Shown here: positions 6,201-12,384 of the stretch, piece by piece
Layout of the letters: every line of letters begins with the position of its first letter
Position numbering within the stretch: position 1 is the first letter of the stretch
Assembly (NCBI GenBank): GCA_014534385.1
Contig: JACVRP010000028.1
Span: 1 to 17,081 of the forward strand
Origin: Cyanobacteria bacterium Co-bin13
Lineage (GTDB): Bacteria > Cyanobacteriota > Cyanobacteriia > Phormidesmidales > Phormidesmidaceae
Length of the DNA: 17,081 nucleotides
Reading direction: 5' to 3'
The notes under the pieces: model-generated
What the model saw: only the letters and a program-made list of their open reading frames with translations
Databases searched by the model: none
Told to the model about the DNA's origin: nothing
Program-made: the position numbers and the translations under genes

Positions 6201-6297
6201 ACCAAACTTTTGATTTAACTTTCCTATGGGTTGCCTGCGCCTCCGGACACGGTTCACCCCACAGGGTAAAGCCTTATCCACTCTTTACAGCGGTTGC

Positions 6298-6915
6298 TTA
6301 GGCCAGTGGGTAAAACTGATCAGCCAGCGGATCGTACCGCCAGGACTGGTTCTCCGGGTCTCGTTCGCCAGACCAGGTGCTAAAGTCAGTGGCCCATTTC
6401 TTCTGATGTAGCAGGGCTGTTGAGCATTTTAACCGGGCTGCTAACTGGTCGGCTGGCAGCTGCAGCTGTGAGCCGGGGCTAGGATCTACTGCGATCGCAA
6501 GTGCCCCGCCACTCCCTGTTTGAATTCCCGGCGAGTAAAAGGTGTAGAGAATGTCGCCCTGCTCTGTGGGCTCAAAGTTGGCATAGAACTCACGGGCGCG
6601 AGCATCGAGAAAGGTGCGGGCCTGGGGGCCGGTAAGCCGGGCTGCGATCGCAAAGTCCAGCACGCTAATGCGACCCCCGCTGGCTCGAATCAGCTGATAG
6701 AAAAGCTGGTGCAGATCCTGCTGCCGCTGCTGCCGTCGCTGCCAGAACCAAAAACCTGCCCCCAATAGACCGGCCAAGACCAGCCAGGGCAGCAAAATTT
6801 GCAGGATCACCAGCAGCAGCAGCGCCGAGCCAATCAGTACGATTGCCTGGAGCAGCCGGTTTTCCACAGCCAAAGGAAAGGAATGGGATTTACGACGGGG
6901 CATTACGATAGGCAT
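6298..6915 (-). CDS. Membrane-anchored hypothetical protein, 205 aa
   Basis: I do not recognise the family. An Arg/Lys-rich start is followed by a long hydrophobic region at residues 21-58 (one long or two closely packed membrane helices, with Leu-Leu-Pro-Trp between). Then comes a strongly basic and polar stretch, Trp-Gln-Arg-Arg-Gln-Gln-Arg-Gln. The remaining 140 residues are soluble and probably cytosolic by the positive-inside rule. They begin with a helical region that could be a small winged helix (Gly-Gly-Arg-Ile-Ser-Val-Leu-Asp-Phe, then Thr-Gly-Pro-Gln-Ala-Arg-Thr-Phe-Leu). They end with a Trp-rich segment, Trp-Arg-Tyr-Asp-Pro-Leu-Ala-Asp-Gln-Phe-Tyr-Pro-Leu-Ala. A second ATG four codons in is an alternative start. 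It is the first gene of a leftward run into ndk. Confidence 0.65.
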   Translation of the reverse strand: MPIVMPRRKSHSFPLAVENRLLQAIVLIGSALLLLVILQILLPWLVLAGLLGAGFWFWQRRQQRQQDLHQLFYQLIRASGGRISVLDFAIAARLTGPQARTFLDARAREFYANFEPTEQGDILYTFYSPGIQTGSGGALAIAVDPSPGSQLQLPADQLAARLKCSTALLHQKKWATDFSTWSGERDPENQSWRYDPLADQFYPLA

Positions 6916-6996
6916 AGGGTCTCTGTGACCCTATTAAGAGTTTAGTCAGCTCTCTCCGGAGAGTCATCCGACTGTAAAGTATTGCGGGGTGACCTG

Positions 6997-7494
6997 ATGA
7001 AACCCATGCCCACCTTTGTCGACCCATTCCAGCAGCACCAGGCAGAACAGCTGCTGCAGCCAGCGCTGATTCGGGTCGTAGATAACCTGCGTAAGGCGAT
7101 GGAGGCCTCTAACTGGATAGGCACCTACGAAGAGCACCTGCTCTGGCCCGAAGGCACCACCGACGCCGAACAGGAGCAGGTGCGCCAGATTGCTGCCCAG
7201 CTAGAGGATGCCGACCCCGAAACGGCCCAGCAATTGCAGGAGCAGTTAAGCCATCTGCCCATGCCCTTTCCCGGCTATGAACTGCGGCTCAGCCAGGGGG
7301 AGCACACCCAGCACATTGATGTCTGGAACCTCTGCTACCAGGTCTGCTTCACCCACTACAGCCCCGATACCCCAGCTGAAGTTGATTCCCGCCTGCTCGA
7401 TGAGGTCGGCGACGTAGACTGGCTAGCCCTAGATGAAAAAGCCCACCGGCTCGTGCAGGCAGCCTTTGCCCAGCTGTCGCAGTCTCCAGCGTAG
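6997..7494 (+). CDS. Conserved hypothetical protein, 165 aa
   Basis: The function is unknown. From the ATG at 6997 the protein has 165 residues; GGGGTGA four bases before that ATG decides the start over an in-frame TTG five codons upstream. It is soluble and acidic, with no signal peptide or membrane helix. The first third has aromatic and charged helices (Phe-Val-Asp-Pro-Phe-Gln-Gln-His-Gln; Asn-Trp-Ile-Gly-Thr-Tyr-Glu-Glu-His). The middle (about 48-80) is a Glu/Gln/Asp-rich likely coiled coil. The C-terminal part has two Cys (Trp-Asn-Leu-Cys-Tyr-Gln-Val-Cys) and a Glu-Val-Gly-Asp-Val-Asp-Trp-Leu-Ala-Leu-Asp segment. It is divergent from the 205-aa gene, with about 80 bases between, and convergent with the helical-repeat gene. 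Confidence 0.7.
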   Translation: MKPMPTFVDPFQQHQAEQLLQPALIRVVDNLRKAMEASNWIGTYEEHLLWPEGTTDAEQEQVRQIAAQLEDADPETAQQLQEQLSHLPMPFPGYELRLSQGEHTQHIDVWNLCYQVCFTHYSPDTPAEVDSRLLDEVGDVDWLALDEKAHRLVQAAFAQLSQSPA

Positions 7495-7511
7495 GCCAGA
7501 CGAGGGAGCCC

Positions 7512-9626
7512 CTAGGGCTGCCTGCCCGACTGCTGCAGGGCTGACTGCCACTCTTGGATCTTGAGCTGGGCTGGGGCAAAGGCTTCGGTGCGGGTAGGCA
7601 CTCGCCGGGCCACGTCGATGGCGCGATTGAGATTGTACTGGGCCTCAGTTTCTGCCAGCCGGAAAATATCCCAGCTCCAGCGGCTAACGGCCTGCTGCGC
7701 CTCTACATACTGGGCGTTGCTCTCTGGCACCTCGCGGGCAATGCCAATGGCTGAGATCAGGGCATCTAAGGTGCCTGTCTCAGCGGCTCGATAGGCGGCC
7801 TGAAGTCGATTTTGGCTCTGGATCTGGCTCTGCCAGCGGTCAATTTCGCTTCGGGCATCGCTATAGAGGGCGCGGTTGGAGCCAATTTGAGAGGCGACAG
7901 CGACGGCGTCCTGGAGCCGTCCAGCGGCGGCCAGGTCGCGGGCCTGGGCCAAAATGGGGCCGTCTTCGCTGCGCTGGATCTGGTCGCGCCACTGGCCAAC
8001 CAGCGTTTGAGCTTCGCGGTAGAGGGGGCGACCTGAGCGGACCTGCTGAGCTGCTTCAATCGCTCTTTCCAGGTCGCCGCTTTGGGCGAGCTGTTCAGCC
8101 TGGCTCAGGTAGGGCCGGTCTTGAGCGGTGGCAATGCGGTCTTGCCACTCCCCAATTTGGCTGCGGGTTTCTTCCCAGACGGGATTGCTGCGGGAAACCA
8201 GTTCGGCTTCTGCGATCGCAGCCTCCAGATCGGCAATGGTTCCCGGCTCGGCCAGCCGTCTAGCCCAGTCCAGGCGCGAGCGACCCTCGATTTCGGTGCG
8301 CCAGCGGCTCATTAAAGACTGTGCCTTGCCGTAGAGAGGGCGATCTTGGCTGATGCTTTGCAGCCGCACAATTGCACCCTCTAGCGCTGTGTTGCCGCCC
8401 TGCCAGGAGAGCTGATACGCATCTGCCAGGGTGCGAAAGTCAGCTATCTCAGCCGATAGGTTAGCCTGGGTCGGAATATTTTTCAGAATTTCAGTGGCGG
8501 CCTGGGCATCTTGGCGCTCCAGGGCGGCTTCGGCCAGATCTAGCATGTCTTGCCCAAACTCTTTGAGCAGCTCCTGAGACTCTGCGTACATGGGGCTTTC
8601 GGCGCTGATGCTGGTGGCCAGCTTGATCGCTTCTAAAAACCCTTCGAGGGTGCCCTGGCGGGCTAAACGGCGAGCATCGCCCAGCTTGTTGAGATCGGCG
8701 CGGGCCGAGGTGATTAGCTGGGTCAGCTCTTCGTACTTGGTGGTCTGCCAGTAGCGATTGCCCACATCTAGAAGCTGGATTGCCTTGGTAAAGGCATCAT
8801 TGAAATTGCGGTTTTTTAGGTCGGTCTCAGCGGCAGCGTAAAGCGACTCGGCCTCCTCCCAAATTTGGCTCCACTGGGCCACCCGCTCGTTGACCAAACC
8901 GGCGGCCGCCGTTTGACTGGGAATGCGATCGGTAATGTCGATAGCTTCTTTAAGTTTTCCAGACTGAAAAGTCTCTTCAGCGATATCTAGAATGCGGCTG
9001 GCCCAATCCTCGACGCGCTCGTTGATCTCACTTCTTAGGGGATGATCATCCGGCAGTTTTTCGACTAGCTTGATGGCCTCTAGGTAGCCCTCAACCGTGC
9101 CCTGCTCGGCATAGGCCTGGGCGCACTGAATGCGGGTAGTTGCCGAGGCCGTGGGCCAGAAAATAGCCCGGCAGTTGGGCAGGTTGGGAATGCGAAACAG
9201 GCTGACAGCAGAGACTACGCCCACGCTACCCACGGCCGCCAAAGACACTAGCGACCAGAGGGTCCAGTTTTTGGCCATCTTCTCCCACAGGGGCAGCTTC
9301 AGACGGTGGGGGGCTGCTGCAGGGGCCGTATAGTCAGGCGAATCTAGGTCCAGATCCTGCCCCGGATCGTTCAATCCCGGTGGGTAGGAAAAGGCTGGTC
9401 GAGGCTCGTAAAGAGGCTGCGGTGCTGGCACCGACGAGTGGCGCGGCGGCGGGGGAGGGGGCTGAACGGTGCGGTCAGACGGATCAATCGGGCGGGGACG
9501 CTGGTCGCGCTTGGGCGGCGGCACCGCCGGATAACCGGGCTTGGGAGCCGGGGGGCGAGGTCGCCGGGGAGGTCCACCTCTGCCGTTGGCTGAGGGTCGG
9601 CGGGAACCGTCACGATTTTGAGGCAT
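7512..9626 (-). CDS. Membrane-anchored helical-repeat protein, 704 aa
   Basis: This protein has three parts. Residues 1-110 are a Pro/Arg-rich disordered tail with a poly-Pro run, then an acidic stretch (Asp-Leu-Asp-Leu-Asp-Ser-Pro-Asp). A single membrane helix spans about 121-143. The remaining 560 residues are a helical solenoid with repeats of roughly 60 residues. The repeats follow a pattern of Ala-x2-Leu-Ala...Gly-x-Leu...Ala-Ile...Ala...Pro-Leu-Tyr-x-x-Ala-Gln...Trp-x-x-x-Ile, with a conserved Trp near each end. Two Cys at 152 and 168, flanking Phe-Trp-Pro-Thr-Ala-Ser, could form a disulphide just outside the membrane. The basic N-terminus suggests the solenoid is periplasmic. Proteins of this kind in cyanobacteria are sometimes labelled 'chromosome segregation ATPase', but no ATP-binding motif is present. 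It is probably an envelope scaffold. Confidence 0.75.
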   Translation of the reverse strand: MPQNRDGSRRPSANGRGGPPRRPRPPAPKPGYPAVPPPKRDQRPRPIDPSDRTVQPPPPPPRHSSVPAPQPLYEPRPAFSYPPGLNDPGQDLDLDSPDYTAPAAAPHRLKLPLWEKMAKNWTLWSLVSLAAVGSVGVVSAVSLFRIPNLPNCRAIFWPTASATTRIQCAQAYAEQGTVEGYLEAIKLVEKLPDDHPLRSEINERVEDWASRILDIAEETFQSGKLKEAIDITDRIPSQTAAAGLVNERVAQWSQIWEEAESLYAAAETDLKNRNFNDAFTKAIQLLDVGNRYWQTTKYEELTQLITSARADLNKLGDARRLARQGTLEGFLEAIKLATSISAESPMYAESQELLKEFGQDMLDLAEAALERQDAQAATEILKNIPTQANLSAEIADFRTLADAYQLSWQGGNTALEGAIVRLQSISQDRPLYGKAQSLMSRWRTEIEGRSRLDWARRLAEPGTIADLEAAIAEAELVSRSNPVWEETRSQIGEWQDRIATAQDRPYLSQAEQLAQSGDLERAIEAAQQVRSGRPLYREAQTLVGQWRDQIQRSEDGPILAQARDLAAAGRLQDAVAVASQIGSNRALYSDARSEIDRWQSQIQSQNRLQAAYRAAETGTLDALISAIGIAREVPESNAQYVEAQQAVSRWSWDIFRLAETEAQYNLNRAIDVARRVPTRTEAFAPAQLKIQEWQSALQQSGRQP

Positions 9627-9737
9627 AGTTCACCAGCTACCGGGAATCTCCGTCCACGTTTAGCACCAGGAATACCAGGCTGAGTTCAGCAATTAGTATA
9701 GCCATGTCCTCTACAAACGCAATGAATTCAAAAAATA

Positions 9738-10640
9738 TTAGGGCAGGCTTTGCAGGATGTGGGTGTTGACAAAGGGGAGGATAGCGGCAGCTGTCTCCTG
9801 GGGTTTTTCCAGGTGGGGCACGTGGCCGCACTGCTCAATCCAGACTAGCTGACTGTTGACAATGGCCTGCTCAAAGCGAGCCGCATCTTTGATGCCTAAA
9901 ATGCGGTCCTGCCTGCCCCAGATGATCAGGGTGGGGCAGGTAATTTGCGGAATCTTTTGGTTGAGGAAGTTGTAGCCGCCGCTTTTAGTAAAGGCGATCA
10001 GGGCTTCTTTCCAGCGGGGGCTTTGTAGATGCAGGGAGGCACAGAGCTGGGCATCGGCCGTGACAAAGGCGCGATCGCAATAGGCCTGCTCACTAATGCG
10101 GCGGCGCACCCCCGGACTGGCTAGAAACGCAGTGGCCCAGCTATCGAGGGGGGGAAACATCAGGCGGCCCATTGCCGGACCGGCCGCAAATCCGGCGCTG
10201 TCGAGCAGTACCAGTCCCGCTACACACTCTGGATAGGTGAGCGCAAAGTCAATCGCCGCCGCTCCCCCCATAGAGGCCCCTACCAACACCACCGGGCGAC
10301 CGATTTGTTGCTGCCAAAAACTGTGCAGGTGCAGCTTGATCGCCCCCGGATCGAGGGTCGGTAGGCTGCGATCGCTAAAGCCAAAACCCAGCAGATCGAC
10401 CGCCCAGGTTTGCACCTGTTGGGCCAGCAGTGGCACCAGCCGCCGAAACTCCAGCAGAGAACTGTCAAAGCCGGGCAGCAGCAGCAGGGGCACGCCCTCT
10501 CCCTGGCAGACAAAGGCGGTAGAAATGGGCTGCGGACTCAGGGGGGTTGCGATCGCAGCCTGCTGCATCTGCTGGACTAGCTGAATTGAGGTGTCTTCGG
10601 TTAGCGCGGCGGCGGCGGCAGGCAAAAAAGCAGACAACAT
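9738..10640 (-). CDS. Alpha/beta hydrolase
   Basis: This 300-aa protein has the complete alpha/beta-hydrolase catalytic set. The nucleophile elbow Gly-Ala-Ser-Met-Gly-Gly places Ser123. The acid is probably Asp245 in Trp-Gly-Arg-Gln-Asp-Arg-Ile-Leu-Gly. The base is His273 in Gln-Cys-Gly-His-Val-Pro-His-Leu-Glu-Lys-Pro. The oxyanion-hole strand Leu-Leu-Leu-Leu-Pro-Gly-Phe-Asp (52-59) and Asp-Leu-Leu-Gly-Phe-Gly-Phe-Ser-Asp (82-90) are present, and residues 150-220 form the cap. The sequence is near the meta-cleavage hydrolase/haloperoxidase-like group, but the substrate is open. There is no signal peptide, although the first 30 residues are a hydrophobic or amphipathic extension. It lies 111 bases downstream of... 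on the same strand as, and before, no other gene in transcription order except the 704-aa gene, which starts after it leftward. Confidence 0.88.
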   Translation of the reverse strand: MLSAFLPAAAAALTEDTSIQLVQQMQQAAIATPLSPQPISTAFVCQGEGVPLLLLPGFDSSLLEFRRLVPLLAQQVQTWAVDLLGFGFSDRSLPTLDPGAIKLHLHSFWQQQIGRPVVLVGASMGGAAAIDFALTYPECVAGLVLLDSAGFAAGPAMGRLMFPPLDSWATAFLASPGVRRRISEQAYCDRAFVTADAQLCASLHLQSPRWKEALIAFTKSGGYNFLNQKIPQITCPTLIIWGRQDRILGIKDAARFEQAIVNSQLVWIEQCGHVPHLEKPQETAAAILPFVNTHILQSLP

Positions 10641-10762
10641 TGAGGCTCAAGAAATCCGAAAAAACTTTAAAGAATCAGCAAACCCTATCCATCATGACAT
10701 TTGCTACCGGGCTTTTCACCCATAATTCTGGCGGTAAGCTGTGCCCTATTCCCTTTGGTCCT

Positions 10763-11302
10763 ATGCAGACACGCTCACTCAGGTTCTGGCTACCTTCGAT
10801 CTTTGCAGGCTCTCTACTGGTACCGCTGCCCGGTCAGGCTCAGATGCCCGTCAGCGTCTGCAGATCCAGTTTTCGGATTGTACAGACTGAGGGGCCGCTC
10901 TACGTTCGCAGCTATCCCAGCCTCGCTGCCGATGTCACAACGTCTGTAGCCAACGGCACCGAGGTGCTGTTTAACCTAAGCGATCGCACTGGCGGCTGGG
11001 CCGAAATTACTCTGCCACAGGGAGCCACTGGCTGGGCCGAGGCCCGTCTGCTGGCTCCTAGCCCGCTCAGCGGCAGACAGTTCAATGGCTATATGCAGAT
11101 TAAAACGCTCGATGGCGGTCCTGCAAACCTGCGGACGGGGCCTTCGCTCTACGACGAGGTAATTGCCCTCCTGGAAAATGACCTGGTCGTAACCTACAAC
11201 AGCAACGGCGGCTCTTGGAGCTTAGTCACCACGCCGGAGGGGATCAGGGGTTATGTGTCTAACCAGTTTTTAGTGTGTACGGAGCTGGAAGGGGGAGTTT
11301 AG
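10763..11302 (+). CDS. Exported protein with two SH3b domains
   Basis: I chose the ATG at 10763 because it begins a clear signal peptide (Met-Gln-Thr-Arg, hydrophobic core to about residue 22, then Pro-Gly-Gln-Ala-Gln). In-frame ATGs upstream, such as 10694, would bury that signal. The 179-aa product has two bacterial SH3 repeats. The first (about residues 37-95) has Gly-Pro-Leu-Tyr-Val-Arg-Ser-Tyr-Pro-Ser and Gly-Trp-Ala-Glu. The second (about 106-170) has Ala-Asn-Leu-Arg-Thr-Gly-Pro-Ser and Gly-Tyr-Val-Ser-Asn-Gln-Phe-Leu. Such domains bind peptidoglycan or target partners in the periplasm. No catalytic domain is attached. Two Cys (in Val-Cys-Arg-Ser and Leu-Val-Cys-Thr) sit at opposite ends and may form a disulphide. 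Its stop codon overlaps the stop of the convergent copper-storage gene by four bases. Confidence 0.82.
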   Translation: MQTRSLRFWLPSIFAGSLLVPLPGQAQMPVSVCRSSFRIVQTEGPLYVRSYPSLAADVTTSVANGTEVLFNLSDRTGGWAEITLPQGATGWAEARLLAPSPLSGRQFNGYMQIKTLDGGPANLRTGPSLYDEVIALLENDLVVTYNSNGGSWSLVTTPEGIRGYVSNQFLVCTELEGGV

Positions 11303-11667
11303 GCCATGGACATGGACATGCGGCGGCAGGTTTCGGCGCAGCGGCGGCACATCTCGGCACAGGCTTTCATTTGGGCATCGTCGCCCATGCGATCGCAATC
11401 CTCAGCGCAGCTTTGGCAAACTTCGGCACAGGCTCCACAGAAATGGGCGTGCAGGTCAGAGTTTCGCAGCATGAAGTTGGCGCTGGTCTGACAGCTCTCG
11501 GCGCAGTCCATCATCAGCCGAATATGAGCAGGCTCGGCGTGATGACCGCCCTGCTGCAGGCAGTAGGTAATGGTGTTAAGGCAGATGCTGTGACAGTCCA
11601 AACAGTTTTGAATGCACTGCTGCATGTCCTGGTTGATCTGGTGAAGCGAAAGCTGCTGAATCGGCAT
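11299..11667 (-). CDS. Cytosolic Csp-type copper-storage protein (four-helix bundle, 16 Cys)
   Basis: The 122-aa protein has sixteen Cys (18, 22, 25, 29, 36, 55, 59, 77, 80, 84, 87, 91, 103, 107, 110, 114), mostly in Cys-x3-Cys and Cys-x2-Cys spacings along helices. This is the pattern of Csp copper-storage four-helix bundles (DUF326), in which thiolates line the core and bind many Cu(I) ions. There is no signal peptide, so it belongs with the cytosolic Csp3-like members rather than exported Csp1. His-rich Gly-Gly-His-His (40-43) and His-Ala-His (73-75) and a Met-rich tail (Met-Ser-Met-Ser-Met-Ala) suggest further metal contacts. The ribosome-binding site AGGAGA is five bases before the ATG and is buried in a long leader hairpin, so translation may be controlled. 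The role is probably copper buffering for plastocyanin and cytochrome oxidase, or detoxification. Confidence 0.88.
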   Translation of the reverse strand: MPIQQLSLHQINQDMQQCIQNCLDCHSICLNTITYCLQQGGHHAEPAHIRLMMDCAESCQTSANFMLRNSDLHAHFCGACAEVCQSCAEDCDRMGDDAQMKACAEMCRRCAETCRRMSMSMA

Positions 11668-11670
11668 GGG

Positions 11671-11718
11671 ATTCTCCTAGAGGTTTGCCTTTACCCTAGG
11701 CAAGTCCCCTAGGAGAAT
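11671..11718 (-). promoter_or_regulatory. Leader hairpin sequestering the Shine-Dalgarno of the copper-storage gene
   Basis: Read on the minus strand, ATTCTCCTAG (11718-11709) pairs exactly with CTAGGAGAAT (11680-11671), which contains the gene's AGGAGA ribosome-binding site. Inside, TTGCCT (11703-11698) pairs with AGGCAA (11690-11685) around a seven-base loop, and GGG/CCU between the two blocks adds three more pairs, with a small bulge. The total is about 19 pairs ending three bases before the ATG. No U-tract follows, so it is not a terminator. It fits an RNA switch that hides the start site. Confidence 0.65.
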
Positions 11719-11766
11719 CATCTTGCTAACGAAGTAGACACCCCCTTAGGCAGAATGCGGGAAAAT

Positions 11767-12204
11767 TTAGCCCTGAACGTGGGCATCAATAATCTTCGCC
11801 ATGCCTGGAACGGCGGCTTCGATATCTCCCTTAACCGATTTGCGGAATTTGTTATAGGAGGAGCGCACAATGCCGTTATTGGTCTTTTCAATACGGGCAT
11901 CGGTGACGCTAAGCAGCGTGTCGGCGGTTCGAGCGCTGTTTTGGACTAAGTGCCCAACCGGATCGCCTGCCTGCAGGCCCTCATTCCACATGGGGTCGAG
12001 AGCAGCAAAGGCATCTGGCAAAATACGCCCAATGGCTCCTGGAATGTAGCCTGCGCCTGCGCCTTTGACTATGCCATAGGCTGTTTTGAGGGCCATGCCG
12101 GAGAGCCCATTTTTGGTGGCTACTTGTTCGTCCATCAGCTTGGCAAAGTCAGCCGCAATATTCTCTCGTATAGTTTTGTCTTGAATTTTATCGCTAAGTC
12201 CCAT
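11767..12204 (-). CDS. DUF6918-like conserved protein, 145 aa
   Basis: The protein is helical and soluble with no signal peptide. Its order of motifs resembles the DUF6918 family known from actinobacteria and cyanobacteria: an N-terminal acidic helix (Ala-Asp-Phe-Ala-Lys-Leu-Met-Asp-Glu-Gln-Val), then Lys-Asn-Gly-Leu-Ser-Gly-Met-Ala-Leu-Lys-Thr-Ala-Tyr. The central segment is Ile-Leu-Pro-Asp-Ala-Phe-Ala-Ala-Leu-Asp-Pro-Met-Trp. It is followed by Ala-Asp-Thr-Leu-Leu-Ser-Val-Thr-Asp-Ala-Arg, and then a basic C-terminal helix. No catalytic motif was seen and no function is established to my knowledge. It precedes the copper-storage gene on the same strand by 99 bases, much of it the leader hairpin. 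The family call is from memory of the motif pattern. Confidence 0.65.
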   Translation of the reverse strand: MGLSDKIQDKTIRENIAADFAKLMDEQVATKNGLSGMALKTAYGIVKGAGAGYIPGAIGRILPDAFAALDPMWNEGLQAGDPVGHLVQNSARTADTLLSVTDARIEKTNNGIVRSSYNKFRKSVKGDIEAAVPGMAKIIDAHVQG

Positions 12205-12264
12205 ACTGAATATCTTTAGCTCGACGTGCAGTGTTTTTGATTATGGGCCGATCTTTAAAGAAAC

Positions 12265-12367
12265 GGGGTGGGGGCGGGGCCATTTTTCGACGTTGCTTAA
12301 TGGAAGTGTGAACCTTTGGGGATGGGGAGACGCGGGGACGCGGGAATAGGGGAATGATGGGGGTGGG
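12265..12367 (+). repeat. G-rich intergenic stretch, two G-quadruplex-capable clusters
   Basis: On the plus strand there are runs of G at 12265-12280 (three runs of four or five G with single-base loops). A second cluster at 12318-12367 has seven runs of three to five G separated by one to six bases, including GGAGACGCGGGGACGCGGG. Tracts like the latter are common between cyanobacterial genes. The stretch lies between the ATP-grasp gene and the DUF6918-like gene. On the transcript of those genes the strand is C-rich. Confidence 0.5.
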
Positions 12368-12384
12368 CAATTTTTGAGTAGCGA

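Noticed and set aside
7506..7518. AGCCC/GGGCT hairpin between convergent genes
   Set aside because: Five pairs with a three-base loop, overlapping a stop codon, with no T-tract on either strand.
9637..9831. 64-codon minus-strand frame between the hydrolase and the 704-aa gene
   Set aside because: It overlaps the conserved C-terminal coding of the hydrolase in another frame and has no coding character of its own.
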